Origin: JAYODW01 sp038116745
GTDB taxonomy: Bacteria; Pseudomonadota; Gammaproteobacteria; Ga0077536
DNA: 64,000 bases
Direction: 5' to 3'
NCBI GenBank assembly: GCA_038116745.1
Contig: JAYODW010000006.1
Coordinates: forward strand, 1 to 64,000
Of the stretch, positions 36,585 to 45,481 are shown piece by piece (position 1 is the stretch's first letter; each line of letters opens with the position of its first letter). The position numbers were made by a program, and so were the translations under genes. The notes under the pieces are model-generated. The model saw only the letters and a program-made list of their open reading frames with translations, searched no databases and was not told the DNA's origin.

Positions 36585-37379
36585 TCAGCCATGCCGCAGC
36601 GACGGCGCGAGGCGCTCCCGCAGTCCGTCGGCAAGCGCGTTTACCGCGAGCACCAGGCTCATCAAAGCAATGCACGGCACCAGCACCAGGTGCGGCGCAA
36701 TGAGCAGATAACGCATCCCGTCCCTGATCATGGCACCCCATGAGGGCGCCGGAGGCTGTACACCGAGTCCCAGAAAAGAAAGACCTGCCTCGGCCACAAT
36801 CACCGCGGCCAGCGCAAACGTTGCTTCCACCAGCAGCGGTCCAGACATGAGCGGCAGCAAATGTCGGGCGAGCTGCCTGGGCAGCGGCGTTCCCAGCGCG
36901 CGGGCAACCAGAAGATGCTCCCGCTGTCGTAACGCGAGCACCTGCGCACGCGCGAGGCGCGCAAATCCCACCCATCCAACAGCGACCAGAGCCAATGTGA
37001 CGTTGCCGGCCCCGGGTCCCATCAGTCCCGCGAGCGCAATCGCAAGCAGTATTCCGGGGAAGGCAAGAAACACCTCTACCACCCGCCCGATGAGCAGATC
37101 CGGGATTCCTCCGAACCACCCGGCCACAGTACCTATAAGGGTACCCAGAACAGCTGAAGTCAGGACCACGCCGCAGGCGATCCCGAGCGATAGACGTGCA
37201 CCAACGAACAGGCGCGCGGCCACGGAACGACCGAGATCATCCTGGCCGCACCAGTTGGCCGCGCCAGGCGCTTCCAGAATGCGGCCGAGATCGACCATCA
37301 CGGCAGCTGAGTGGAACAACGGGGCGGACAGACCAAGGCCGAGCCACAACAGACATACAGCGGCGGCGGCTTTGTTCAT
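36585..37379 (-). CDS. Peptide ABC transporter permease (DppC/OppC type)
   Basis: A 264-aa inner-membrane permease with about six hydrophobic segments. The N-terminal OppC-type sequence WCGQDDLGRSVAARLFVGAR and the cytoplasmic EAA loop (VARALGTPLPRQLARHLLP) identify the subfamily; the C-terminus has EAGLSFLGLGVQPPAPSWG. It overlaps the DppB-type gene by 4 bases. The ATP-binding subunits normally encoded alongside are not in the window. Confidence 0.92.
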   Translation of the reverse strand: MNKAAAAVCLLWLGLGLSAPLFHSAAVMVDLGRILEAPGAANWCGQDDLGRSVAARLFVGARLSLGIACGVVLTSAVLGTLIGTVAGWFGGIPDLLIGRVVEVFLAFPGILLAIALAGLMGPGAGNVTLALVAVGWVGFARLARAQVLALRQREHLLVARALGTPLPRQLARHLLPLMSGPLLVEATFALAAVIVAEAGLSFLGLGVQPPAPSWGAMIRDGMRYLLIAPHLVLVPCIALMSLVLAVNALADGLRERLAPSLRHG

Positions 37380-38314
37380 CCTGCACGACGACCTTGAGCA
37401 ATCCTTGGATCGATGGCCAGGTACATGAGATCGATGAGAGTGTTGACCAGCACATAGACGCTCGCGATCAGCAGGACACCGCCCTGCACCACGGGATAAT
37501 CCCTGCGGTATATCGCGTCGATCAGCAGCTGGCCTAGGCCTGGCCAGTCAAAAACCGCTTCGGTCACCACCGCTCCACCTAGCAGCGCGCCAAGCTGCAG
37601 ACCGATAGCGGTCAGGATGGGAAGCGACGCATTGGCCAGAGCATGGCGCAGGACCACCCGGGATTCGGCCAGTCCTCGAGCCCGCGCTGCAACGATAAAC
37701 GGTTCCTGCAGAACTTCCACTAGCGCAGCTCGGGTCATACGCGCCAGCAGCGCCGCCATAGACAGTCCCAGGGTCAGGGCCGGCAGAATCAAAGAGCCAG
37801 CATCCTCTGCACCGCTGACCGGGACCCAGCGCAGACTGACGGCGAACACGAGTATCAGCAGGGGGCCGAGAACGAAGTTCGGAAGCGACATTGCGGCCAC
37901 GGCGACTGCCGAACTGCATCGGTCCCAGAGTCCTCCCCGGCGCACGGCGGCAGCGATGCCCAGCGGGATCCCCGTCGCGATAGCGATGGCAAGGCTGGCA
38001 CCGGCGAGGATGAGTGTCATTGTGAAACGGTCGCCCAGCAGGCCGGCAACAGGCGCACCGCTGGCCAGAGACGTTCCCAGATCCAGCCGCGCCACCCCGC
38101 CGAGGAAAGCCATCCATTGCGCGAGCAAGGGACGGTCGAGTCCGAGGCGCGCACGCATCCCCGCGTAGTCAGCGCTGCTTCCATATTCGCCCAGCGCGAC
38201 CAGAACCGGATCTCCCGGAATGGCGTGGATCAGAAAGAAAACCAGGGTGGCGACACCGAGGATCACCGCGAACGAAAGTCCAAGGCGCGCAGTCAAGGCC
38301 AACAGATAGTTCAT
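37376..38314 (-). CDS. Peptide ABC transporter permease (DppB/OppB type)
   Basis: A 312-aa permease with six membrane segments. Marks are the N-terminal FFLIHAIPGDPVLVALGE, the EAA loop AARARGLAESRVVLRHALANAS and VVTEAVFDWPGLGQLLIDAI. It is the partner of the downstream DppC-type permease and follows the YkuD-family gene by 144 bases. With the lipoprotein at 38934-40508 it makes a peptide or murein-peptide importer minus the ATPases. Confidence 0.93.
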   Translation of the reverse strand: MNYLLALTARLGLSFAVILGVATLVFFLIHAIPGDPVLVALGEYGSSADYAGMRARLGLDRPLLAQWMAFLGGVARLDLGTSLASGAPVAGLLGDRFTMTLILAGASLAIAIATGIPLGIAAAVRRGGLWDRCSSAVAVAAMSLPNFVLGPLLILVFAVSLRWVPVSGAEDAGSLILPALTLGLSMAALLARMTRAALVEVLQEPFIVAARARGLAESRVVLRHALANASLPILTAIGLQLGALLGGAVVTEAVFDWPGLGQLLIDAIYRRDYPVVQGGVLLIASVYVLVNTLIDLMYLAIDPRIAQGRRAG

Positions 38315-38458
38315 GCAGGCGCGTGATCGTCACCGGGGACGCCGAACCAACACTCGAGCTTTAACACCTGCCACTTCAGGCAGCGCAATCTCGTCTGCTC
38401 GCTGACTAAGTGCCGCAGCTCACCACAGGCGCTCTCGAGCGGTCTTCGCTGGAGACAC

Positions 38459-38944
38459 TCACACATGGATGCGGACCGGCGTTCCAATCGTCACCGCATC
38501 GAACAGCTGCGCGATGTCAGCGTTTCGCATGCGGATACAACCCCTCGAGCCGGGAACCCCTAAGGCAGTCGTTTCCGGTGTCCCGTGGATATAAATGTAA
38601 CGCGACCGGGTATCGACCGTTCCACCCTGATTGCGTCCTGGCTCGAGTCCGTGAAGCCAAAGGATACGGCTCAGGATCCAATCCCGTCCGGGATGCTGCC
38701 GCGCCAATGCCTCCGACCATAGCTCGCCGGTCGGAACACGCCCCACAAAAACCGTATTCGGAGCACAGCCCTCACCGATTTTTGCGCAGATTTCATGCAG
38801 ACCGCGCGGAGTGCATTCGCTGTTCTCCTCCTCGCCCGGCCCGTTGAGTGCTGTCGACACGGCGTAGTCAACCTGCGAGCCGTCGCTGCACATTGCGCAC
38901 ATCACCTGCCGCGTAAGGTCGACTGTGAGCGATTCAATTTTCAC
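38459..38944 (-). CDS. YkuD-family enzyme without signal peptide (candidate cytosolic L,D-carboxypeptidase)
   Basis: About 161 residues with the YkuD (L,D-transpeptidase) fold. Seen are YAVSTALNGPG, a TPRGLHEICAKIG segment, RDWILSRILWLHG and RYIYIHGTPE, with the catalytic motif SRGCIRM (Cys) 14 residues after the His of HGT. The GTG start at 38944 overlaps the end of the binding-protein gene and leaves no signal peptide, so the product should be cytoplasmic. Cytosolic YkuD proteins of this type (ElsL of Acinetobacter, LdcV of Vibrio) act as L,D-carboxypeptidases on recycled muropeptides. Placement with a peptide importer and nagZ supports that reading. A classical periplasmic L,D-transpeptidase is the alternative. 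Confidence 0.82.
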   Translation of the reverse strand: MKIESLTVDLTRQVMCAMCSDGSQVDYAVSTALNGPGEEENSECTPRGLHEICAKIGEGCAPNTVFVGRVPTGELWSEALARQHPGRDWILSRILWLHGLEPGRNQGGTVDTRSRYIYIHGTPETTALGVPGSRGCIRMRNADIAQLFDAVTIGTPVRIHV

Positions 38945-40508
38945 TGCCTGCACTCTCTTTGTAGGTCTGTTGCAAAGCTGTATAGCTTCCCTGCAGGTCT
39001 GTGGTGTAACCCGAAACCTTTGTCCCCTGCAGCACGAGCTGATCCTCAAACCAGAGTGGAACAATTGGCAGTTCCCGGTCGAGCTGCGACTGAACATCGC
39101 GATACAGCTGAGCCTGCTGATCGACCGCTGTGGCGCTCTCCGCCTGCTCTATCAGATGGTCAATCAGCTCACTCTCAAAATGTCCTCGGTTAGCTCCCCC
39201 GGGCGGCAATGAGGCGCTGTGAAACGCGTGGCGGAAAATTGTCGGCAACTCGAGTCCAACCCAAGAAAGGCCATAGAGCTGGAATCTGCCGGCAACCACA
39301 TCGCCATAGAAAGTCCCCCAATCATAGCTGCGCACCTTGAGATCAATCCCGACTTCAGCCAGCTGCTGCTGCAGGATAGTAGCCACCCGCACGCGGAAAT
39401 AATCGGTCGATGTTTTCATCTCGAGTTCGAGCCGCCGCGCGCTGAGGCCCGCCTGGGCAAGCAGTTGCCGCGATTTCTCCGGATCATAGGCAATCCCTGT
39501 CAAGGTGCTGTTGCCTGCCCAATGTTCCGGCGGTAGCACAGCGCCAGCCAGCCGGGCAGTACCGAAGAAGACCCGCCGCACGATCGTTTCTCGATCGATT
39601 GCATGAGCGAGCGCGCGACGCACCAACAGGTTGCCCAGCATAGGATCCTCAAGGTTCATGCCCAGGTAACTGAACGTGCTGCCCGGTACCTGCACCGCCC
39701 GCAGCGCGGACCGTGAGGCGGCCCAGTTGAACAATTCCGGCGGCAGATTTCCCTGGGCTATATCTATCTCGCCTGCGATCAGTTTGAGCACCCGCACGGT
39801 GGCGTCCTGCGTTACCGCAAATTCGAACATCTGCCGGTCACTGCGGCGAGCCAGCTGCACACGCTCGGCAGACCAGTGAACCAGCTCAAAGTTACCCGCC
39901 CCGATCGTGACTGCAGCATCGGTGAGCTGGTCCGCGGCCAGCACGCCAATGGTGAGGGTTCCGGGGAAGAGGCGGTCGGGTTGATGGAGGCGCACATCAA
40001 GCCTGCGTTTATTGAGCACATCAAACGTCGCGATATTTGCAATCGAGAGGCGGTGTGGAGACGCCACCGCCTGATCCTGCACCGAACGGTAGGTTGCAGC
40101 CACATCCGCGGCTGTAACCGGCCGCCCGTTGCTGAAAACGGCATTCGCAACGAGTGTGAGCCGATAGTGGACAGGTGCAAGCATCTCCCAGCGCATTAGA
40201 TCCGGCACTGGCTGCAGATTGGCATCAAACCTGACCGGTGCTCTGTGCAGAAGGCGCACGATGCGCGCAGATTGCGCGTCGCTGGCGAACCTGGGATCCG
40301 ATGTCAGCACGCGGGTCGGGATACCGATTCGAATGGTGTCTGTCTCCCCTTCACCACAGCCGGCAAGGCAGGAGAGGATTACGAGGGTCGCGAAGTGAGG
40401 CCAGCGGCGCGCGTGATTCCTCGGAGCGACTTTTCGCCCAACGCCATCCGCGGAGCAGAAAGTGCGGTTTGACAGCGATTCGCCCGACGCCGTCGCGGCC
40501 TCAGACAC
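38934..40508 (-). CDS. Peptide ABC transporter substrate-binding lipoprotein (SBP_bac_5)
   Basis: A 524-aa family-5 binding protein. A signal peptide with lipobox LAGC ends at Cys51, after an unusually long basic N-region of about 35 residues. DIRIGIPTR-like and VYRSVQDQ-type regions, YLGMNLEDPMLGNLLVRRALAHAI and QLLAQAGLS are characteristic. It should be anchored in the inner or outer membrane and feed the DppB/DppC permeases downstream. The GTG start overlaps the rlmD stop, and the 3' end overlaps the YkuD gene, so rlmD, binding protein, YkuD enzyme and permeases look like one transcript. Confidence 0.9.
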   Translation of the reverse strand: MSEAATASGESLSNRTFCSADGVGRKVAPRNHARRWPHFATLVILSCLAGCGEGETDTIRIGIPTRVLTSDPRFASDAQSARIVRLLHRAPVRFDANLQPVPDLMRWEMLAPVHYRLTLVANAVFSNGRPVTAADVAATYRSVQDQAVASPHRLSIANIATFDVLNKRRLDVRLHQPDRLFPGTLTIGVLAADQLTDAAVTIGAGNFELVHWSAERVQLARRSDRQMFEFAVTQDATVRVLKLIAGEIDIAQGNLPPELFNWAASRSALRAVQVPGSTFSYLGMNLEDPMLGNLLVRRALAHAIDRETIVRRVFFGTARLAGAVLPPEHWAGNSTLTGIAYDPEKSRQLLAQAGLSARRLELEMKTSTDYFRVRVATILQQQLAEVGIDLKVRSYDWGTFYGDVVAGRFQLYGLSWVGLELPTIFRHAFHSASLPPGGANRGHFESELIDHLIEQAESATAVDQQAQLYRDVQSQLDRELPIVPLWFEDQLVLQGTKVSGYTTDLQGSYTALQQTYKESAGSEN

Positions 40509-41817
40509 GATGAAGCAGGCTGATCGACTCGACGTGTGCGGTATGCGGAAACATATCCAGGATCCCTGTCTGGACGAGCTGAAAACCTCGCTCGTGGCAC
40601 AGGCTTTTCACGTCCCGCGCCAGGGTCGCGGGATTGCAGGAGACATAGACGAGCCGCTCAACCCCCTCAAGCCGCAGATGTTCGACAACCACGCCGGCAC
40701 CGGAGCGCGGCGGATCAACGATGACTTTGTTGCAACCCTGCAGCGTGATGCTCGCGACAGCAGCCGGGTCGGTGAGATCGGCTTGTTCAAAGAAACTGTT
40801 CGCAAGCTGGTTTCGCTCTGCGTTCGCCAACGCGCGTCGGATCAGTCCCGCGTCGCCTTCATACCCGTGCACCTGCGCAACGCGCTGCGCAACCGGAAGG
40901 CTGAAATTTCCCAGGCCGCAGAACAAATCGAGTACCCGGTCGTCGGCAGCGGGTTTGAGGTATTCCAGCGCACGTTCAATCAAGCGGGTATTGATCGCCG
41001 CATTCACCTGAGTGAAATCCACCGGAAGGAACTCAAACTGCAGGTCCCCCAGCCCGTAACGCAACGGTGTATTGCCTGCTTCCAACGGTTCAACCGTGTT
41101 CAGCCCACCAGGCTGCAGATAAATCTCAAGCCCGGTTTCCTGCTGGAAACGCGCAAGAAACTCGCGATCCCGGGCAGAGGGCAACGCGAGGCAACGGAAA
41201 ACAAGCGCCACTGCGTCATCACCGGCAGCAACCTCAATCTGCGGGATCTGCGCTGCAATCGACAGTTCGCGCATCATTTCGCGCAATTCGACCAGTCTCG
41301 ACCCGACGCGCGCATCGAGCACCACGCATTCATCACAGTGGGTGATGTACGGCGTTGCCCTTTCACGAAAGCCGACGATAACGCCGCCTTTCGCGGGCAC
41401 ATGTTTCACCCCCAGACGGGCCTTGCGGCGATAGGCCCAAGGGTGGCTGTGAATCGGCGCAGCGACGGTCGCCGGCTGCACTCCCGCCGTGTGCTCGAGA
41501 AGTTCGAGCAGCACGCGCTGTTTGTGCTCAAGCTGAAAGGTCTGCGTCGCATGCTGAAAGCTGCAGCCGCCACACACGCCGAAGTGTGCGCAGGGCGGGT
41601 CGACCCGCTCCGGCGAAGCCTCCAGCACATCAAGCGCCACTGCCTCGTCGAAACGGCCGCGCCGCTTGACTACCTGAGCTGTCACTCGCTCTCCTGGCAG
41701 CGCGCCATGTACAAACACGGTCTTGCCCTCGTTCCGACCGACGCCACGCCCTTCGTGGGAAAGGGAGTCGATCGTAAGCGTGATGGGTTCGCGCGGTTGA
41801 CGCGCGCGGCGACTCAT
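40501..41817 (-). CDS. rlmD: 23S rRNA (uracil-1939-C5)-methyltransferase RlmD
   Basis: RlmD (RumA) makes m5U1939 in 23S rRNA. The TRAM domain (ITLTIDSLSHEGRGVGR) comes first, then the Fe-S cluster cysteines in CAHFGVCGGCSFQHA. The SAM motif is LDLFCGLGNFSLP, and the catalytic Cys lies in YVSCNPATLARD. The ATG at 41817 (MSRRARQ) overlaps the exonuclease stop; an upstream in-frame start (41856) is less likely. The length is 438 aa. Confidence 0.95.
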   Translation of the reverse strand: MSRRARQPREPITLTIDSLSHEGRGVGRNEGKTVFVHGALPGERVTAQVVKRRGRFDEAVALDVLEASPERVDPPCAHFGVCGGCSFQHATQTFQLEHKQRVLLELLEHTAGVQPATVAAPIHSHPWAYRRKARLGVKHVPAKGGVIVGFRERATPYITHCDECVVLDARVGSRLVELREMMRELSIAAQIPQIEVAAGDDAVALVFRCLALPSARDREFLARFQQETGLEIYLQPGGLNTVEPLEAGNTPLRYGLGDLQFEFLPVDFTQVNAAINTRLIERALEYLKPAADDRVLDLFCGLGNFSLPVAQRVAQVHGYEGDAGLIRRALANAERNQLANSFFEQADLTDPAAVASITLQGCNKVIVDPPRSGAGVVVEHLRLEGVERLVYVSCNPATLARDVKSLCHERGFQLVQTGILDMFPHTAHVESISLLHRV

Positions 41818-42623
41818 CCCGCAGCCGGCTCCTCCGGCGCCGGCGCACTTTCCCAAGCCTGGAGGAAGGCTTGAAAATGAGGCTGCGGGGCGGCTGCCAG
41901 AAATTCCCTGACCCGAAGCATCTCTGATAGAAGCTCGGGATCGCTCAAGTGGCCGCGCAAATGCTGAAACCTGAGATAAAGCAGCCAGGTGTTCAGCACG
42001 TCTGTTTCACAGTAGTCCCGGATTGCGCCGATTTGGCCTGCGCGGAACGCATCCCACACCTTGGCACCACTCATTCCAAGCTTGCCGGGCAGCCCCATCA
42101 GAGTCGCCAGCTGGTCGAGAGGCGCGTACGCGCGAGCCTGATAGCCAGCAAGTACGTCCATCAGATCGATATGGCGCCAATGAAACCTACCCAGGTAGTT
42201 GTTGTAGCGGAAACTGCGATCATCGTCGCCCGTATCCCAGTAACGGGGCGCAGCGATCCCGTGCAACAGGGCGCGATAGTGCAGGACCGGCAGGTCAAAC
42301 CCCCCGCCGTTCCATGAGACGAGTGTCGGTGTATAGCGTTCAACACCCTCGAAGAAGCGCCGCACCAGCTCTGCTTCATCCGAAGATTCTTCGCCGAGCG
42401 ACCAGACATTGAAACGATCACCCTCACGGAATACCGCGGATATCGCCACTATTCGATGCATGTGGCTGCGCAGAAAATCGCTGGATCCTGAAGTTTCCTG
42501 AAGTCGCTTGGCCGTCATCAGGTCGACGACGCCATCATCGTCCAGAGTCTCATCCAGACTCCACAGCCGCCGAGCCCCCGCAATATCCGGGATCGTCTCG
42601 ATATCAAAAACGAAGACGTTCAC
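41814..42623 (-). CDS. Predicted 3'-5' exonuclease (PolB-like, DEDD family)
   Basis: About 269 aa with the three DEDD exonuclease motifs: FDIETIPD (Exo I), VSWNGGGFDLPVL (Exo II) and YCETDVLNTWLLYLR (Exo III, Tyr form). It matches the stand-alone 'PolB-like predicted 3'-5' exonuclease' family, whose role is not established; DNA repair or RNA processing are possible. The GTG at 42623 (MNVFVFDIETIPD) is preferred because a start at 42737 would run into cysM. It is coupled to rlmD by an ATGA overlap. Confidence 0.88.
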   Translation of the reverse strand: MNVFVFDIETIPDIAGARRLWSLDETLDDDGVVDLMTAKRLQETSGSSDFLRSHMHRIVAISAVFREGDRFNVWSLGEESSDEAELVRRFFEGVERYTPTLVSWNGGGFDLPVLHYRALLHGIAAPRYWDTGDDDRSFRYNNYLGRFHWRHIDLMDVLAGYQARAYAPLDQLATLMGLPGKLGMSGAKVWDAFRAGQIGAIRDYCETDVLNTWLLYLRFQHLRGHLSDPELLSEMLRVREFLAAAPQPHFQAFLQAWESAPAPEEPAAG

Positions 42624-42684
42624 AGAAACTTTCGGCGCCCGCGTTGCTTGAGTCTGCGTACGTCCGGCTCGCTGAATCGCTCGC

Positions 42685-43575
42685 TCATCCCGGAAACACT
42701 CCCGTCGACAGGTAGCGATCGCCACGGTCGCAGACAATCGTGACGATCACCGCATTTTCGACTTCATCAGCCACGCGCAGCGCCGCGACGAGCGCTCCTC
42801 CGGAGGAAACCCCTGCGAAGATGCCCTCTTCGGCACCCAATCGCCGGGTCATCTCTTCGGCCTCAGCCTGCGCAACCTCGATAGTCCGGTCGACCGCGGC
42901 GGGCTCGAAAATGGCGGGGCGATAGGCTTCCGGCCAGCGTCGAATCCCGGGAATGCGGGCGCCATCCGCTGGCTGCACGCCGACAATCTGGATCGAGGGA
43001 TTTCTGCTTTTCAGGTAGCGCGAGGCGCCCATGATCGTGCCCGTCGTTCCCATGGAAGAAACGAAATGCGTCACCTTGCCATCCGTGTCCTGCCAGATCT
43101 CAGGGCCGGTGTCTTCGTAGTGCGCCAGCGGATTGTCGGGGTTTCCAAACTGATCCAGCACCACACCTTCGCCCCGGGCCTCCATCGCCTTGGCGAGATC
43201 GCGCGCTGTCTCCATGCCGCCTTCTGACGAAACGAGAATGAGCTCGGCGCCAAACGCTTTCATCACCGCGCGCCGCTCTTCGCTCATGTTTTCGGGCATC
43301 ACGAGCACCATCCGATAACCTTTGATAGCCGCCACCATGGCAAGCGCGATCCCGGTGTTGCCACTAGTGGCTTCGATGAGCGTATCTCCCGGCGCGATCC
43401 GCCCGGAGCGCTCGGCGCGCTGGATCATGCTGTAGGCCGGACGGTCCTTGACCGAGCCCGCGGGATTGTTTCCCTCCAGCTTGGCGAGGATGACATTCGA
43501 GCCCGGACCGGGTATCCGCTGCAGCCTCACCAGCGGGGTCTTGCCAATGAACTGCTCAACTGTGGGCCAGGACAT
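42685..43575 (-). CDS. cysM: Cysteine synthase B (CysM)
   Basis: A PLP enzyme that makes cysteine from O-acetylserine and sulfide or thiosulfate. The PLP Lys is in GNNPAGSVKDRPA (Lys43), the substrate loop is ATSGNTGIALA, and the phosphate-binding loop is SSMGTTGTIMG. The AYSM and GVQPADGARIPGIRRWP segments and the length of 296 aa favour CysM over CysK. The run pagL-cysM-exonuclease-rlmD is on one strand with short gaps. Confidence 0.95.
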   Translation of the reverse strand: MSWPTVEQFIGKTPLVRLQRIPGPGSNVILAKLEGNNPAGSVKDRPAYSMIQRAERSGRIAPGDTLIEATSGNTGIALAMVAAIKGYRMVLVMPENMSEERRAVMKAFGAELILVSSEGGMETARDLAKAMEARGEGVVLDQFGNPDNPLAHYEDTGPEIWQDTDGKVTHFVSSMGTTGTIMGASRYLKSRNPSIQIVGVQPADGARIPGIRRWPEAYRPAIFEPAAVDRTIEVAQAEAEEMTRRLGAEEGIFAGVSSGGALVAALRVADEVENAVIVTIVCDRGDRYLSTGVFPG

Positions 43576-43625
43576 GTATGGATGCTGCCGGTGATGCAGA
43601 GAGAGCAGCGCCGGCGTCAGATGAA

Positions 43626-44177
43626 TCAGAAGTGGTAGCTGACCAGAACGGTATGGAAGTTCAAACCGGGATTGTCATCTCCCAGGCTGGCGTTAGACAG
43701 GTGCTGGAACCGGTAAAGCACTTCGTACCGCCCGCCGCCAAAACGCGCGCCGGCTCCGAAATGGTTGCCGAAAGCCAGGGGGATATCGAAATCCTTGTCT
43801 CCAATCTGCGTCTGCGTGTGGAGGTGTGTACCCACACCCAGTTCCACAAACGGAGCCAAGCCTTCTTTGGGATCCATTTCCCAGCGTAAAACCGGCGTCA
43901 GCCCGAAATCAAACAGATCGTCATTACCGGTGCGCCCTTTATCCCCATCCCAGTAAGCCACTGAGAATTCGACGTAGCTGCCCAGCCGCCAGTCACCTGT
44001 CTGCAGCCATTTTCGCTCGAGGTCCCAGCGCACCATCGCCCCGAATCGATTGACGTCTTGGTCGCTGTCCGCGATTCCGCCCTCCAGTGTGATCGCGTCT
44101 ACAGCTAAAACAGGGGTCGCACACACCGCCGTGAGAAGCAACGTAAGAGCGGAATGCCAGAAGGGAGGTCGTTTCAT
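43626..44177 (-). CDS. PagL-family lipid A 3-O-deacylase-like outer-membrane protein
   Basis: A 183-aa protein with a signal peptide (about residues 1-25, ending VLA) and an eight-stranded beta-barrel pattern ending in an aromatic residue (SYHF). The PagL signature RFQHLSNASL carries the catalytic His and Ser (HxS). Twelve residues after the Ser, where Pseudomonas PagL has its third catalytic residue Glu, this protein has Asn (NPGLN). The fold assignment is good, but deacylase activity is uncertain. Confidence 0.8.
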   Translation of the reverse strand: MKRPPFWHSALTLLLTAVCATPVLAVDAITLEGGIADSDQDVNRFGAMVRWDLERKWLQTGDWRLGSYVEFSVAYWDGDKGRTGNDDLFDFGLTPVLRWEMDPKEGLAPFVELGVGTHLHTQTQIGDKDFDIPLAFGNHFGAGARFGGGRYEVLYRFQHLSNASLGDDNPGLNFHTVLVSYHF

Positions 44178-44221
44178 AAATGCATGCCGGGGAGGAGCTC
44201 AGGGAGAGGTAGGCTAGCGAG

Positions 44222-44728
44222 TTAAGCGAGCACGTTCAACCGCACGGAAACGCGGTCTACATCACCGATCGGCGTGCTCATCACCAGGGCGTCTTCACGT
44301 CCGGATTTCGCAGGATAATAGCCTTTTCGGGTGCCCACCCGACGGAATCCCAGGCTCTCGTAAAGGCGGATTGCGCCGCTGTTTGACGGCCTCACCTCGA
44401 GAAAAGATATCCGCGCGTGGTGATTAGCGGCGAGCTCCAGCAAATTAAGCATCAGCATCCGCGCAGCGCCGAGTCTGCGAGCCTCCGGCGCGATACAGAT
44501 ATTTAAAATATGGCTCTCCTGAGCCGCGACCGACATGATGCCGTATCCGCATACCGATGAGCCCTGCTCGACTACCCAGCAGCAGTAACCAACCCTCAGG
44601 CAATCCGAAAAAATTGCATCGGACCACGGGAAATCGTACGAACGCGTCTCTATTCCGACGACCGCAGCGATATCAGACTCGCGCATGAGCCTGAGCTTGG
44701 TTTCGTCAGTGAGGAGTACTGCGCTCAT
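44222..44728 (-). CDS. rimI: Ribosomal protein S18-alanine N-acetyltransferase RimI (GNAT)
   Basis: A 168-aa GNAT acetyltransferase. The opening RLMRESDIAAVVGIE and YDFPWSD, the acetyl-CoA loop (EARRLGAARMLM, a variant of R/QxxGxG/A), SFLEVRPSNSGAIRLYESLGF and the end YYPAKSGREDALVM match RimI. The ATG at 44728 shares its A with the stop of the upstream uracil-DNA glycosylase gene (TGATG). A frame beginning at 44779 lies inside that gene and is rejected. Confidence 0.9.
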   Translation of the reverse strand: MSAVLLTDETKLRLMRESDIAAVVGIETRSYDFPWSDAIFSDCLRVGYCCWVVEQGSSVCGYGIMSVAAQESHILNICIAPEARRLGAARMLMLNLLELAANHHARISFLEVRPSNSGAIRLYESLGFRRVGTRKGYYPAKSGREDALVMSTPIGDVDRVSVRLNVLA

Positions 44729-45462
44729 CAGTACTCCCCAACCACGAGCAGGTTTCTCAATCGCTTGAGATCGTCCCACGCCTTCCGCTTCTCGCCCGGC
44801 GAGCGCAGCAGATATGCCGGGTGATAAGTGACCACGACGGGAATGGGCCGTCCTCCAGCTCGGTAAAAAAAGTCACCACCGCGCATGCGCCCGATTGGCA
44901 GATCGAGCGCGAGCAGATTCTGCGCGGCCACCTTACCCACGGTCAGGATGACCTTCGGCGAGACTCCCTCTATCTGCGCCGTCAGGTAGTCGCTGCAGGA
45001 CGAAACCTCCTCAGGCAGCGGATCGCGGTTGTTCGGGGGACGACACTTCAGAATATTCGCGATGTACACGTCCTGTCGGGTAAACCCGACCGCTTGCAGC
45101 ATGGCGTTCAGAAGCTGCCCGGCACGCCCCACGAAGGGCTCTCCGCGACGGTCTTCTTCCGCGCCGGGCGCCTCCCCGATCACCATGCAGTCGGCGGCAG
45201 GATTGCCGACGCCGAATACGGTCTGGCTCCTTGACGTATGCAGACTGCAACGCGCGCACTCCGCCACACGTTGTCTTAAACCATCGAGATTGGGAGCCGG
45301 CCGATCAGCCCCATGCGCTCCCGCCGAGGGCTTCAGTGCGGACGCCTCTGCAGTCTTCTCGCGGGTTTCCCAGAGCTGGATGCCTATTGACTGAAGGATG
45401 GCGCGCCGCCGCAGCTCGGTCGGAGCCTGAACCTGCACTGACACCTGCGTCTGGCGAATCAA
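44728..45462 (-). CDS. Family 4 uracil-DNA glycosylase (Fe-S)
   Basis: It removes uracil from DNA and carries a 4Fe-4S cluster. The four cysteines are seen as CARC plus KCRPPNNRDPLPEEVSSC. The active-site region is VIGEAPGAEEDRRGEPFVGRAG, and VVTYHPAYLLR carries the conserved His. The start is uncertain: I used TTG 45462, downstream of the pssA stop; GTG codons at 45444 and 45438 are alternatives, and a start at 45543 would overlap pssA by 62 bases. A udg-rimI neighbourhood is common in gammaproteobacteria. Confidence 0.9.
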   Translation of the reverse strand: MIRQTQVSVQVQAPTELRRRAILQSIGIQLWETREKTAEASALKPSAGAHGADRPAPNLDGLRQRVAECARCSLHTSRSQTVFGVGNPAADCMVIGEAPGAEEDRRGEPFVGRAGQLLNAMLQAVGFTRQDVYIANILKCRPPNNRDPLPEEVSSCSDYLTAQIEGVSPKVILTVGKVAAQNLLALDLPIGRMRGGDFFYRAGGRPIPVVVTYHPAYLLRSPGEKRKAWDDLKRLRNLLVVGEY

Positions 45463-45481
45463 TCGGCGCGCTCTGAGCGTG

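Noticed and set aside
36472..37119. A 215-codon minus-strand frame in the permease region
   Set aside because: Out of frame with the DppC-type permease, Ala/Gly/Arg-rich with no membrane pattern.
40462..41874. A 470-codon plus-strand frame
   Set aside because: Antisense to rlmD, which carries all its motifs in the other strand; no recognisable protein.
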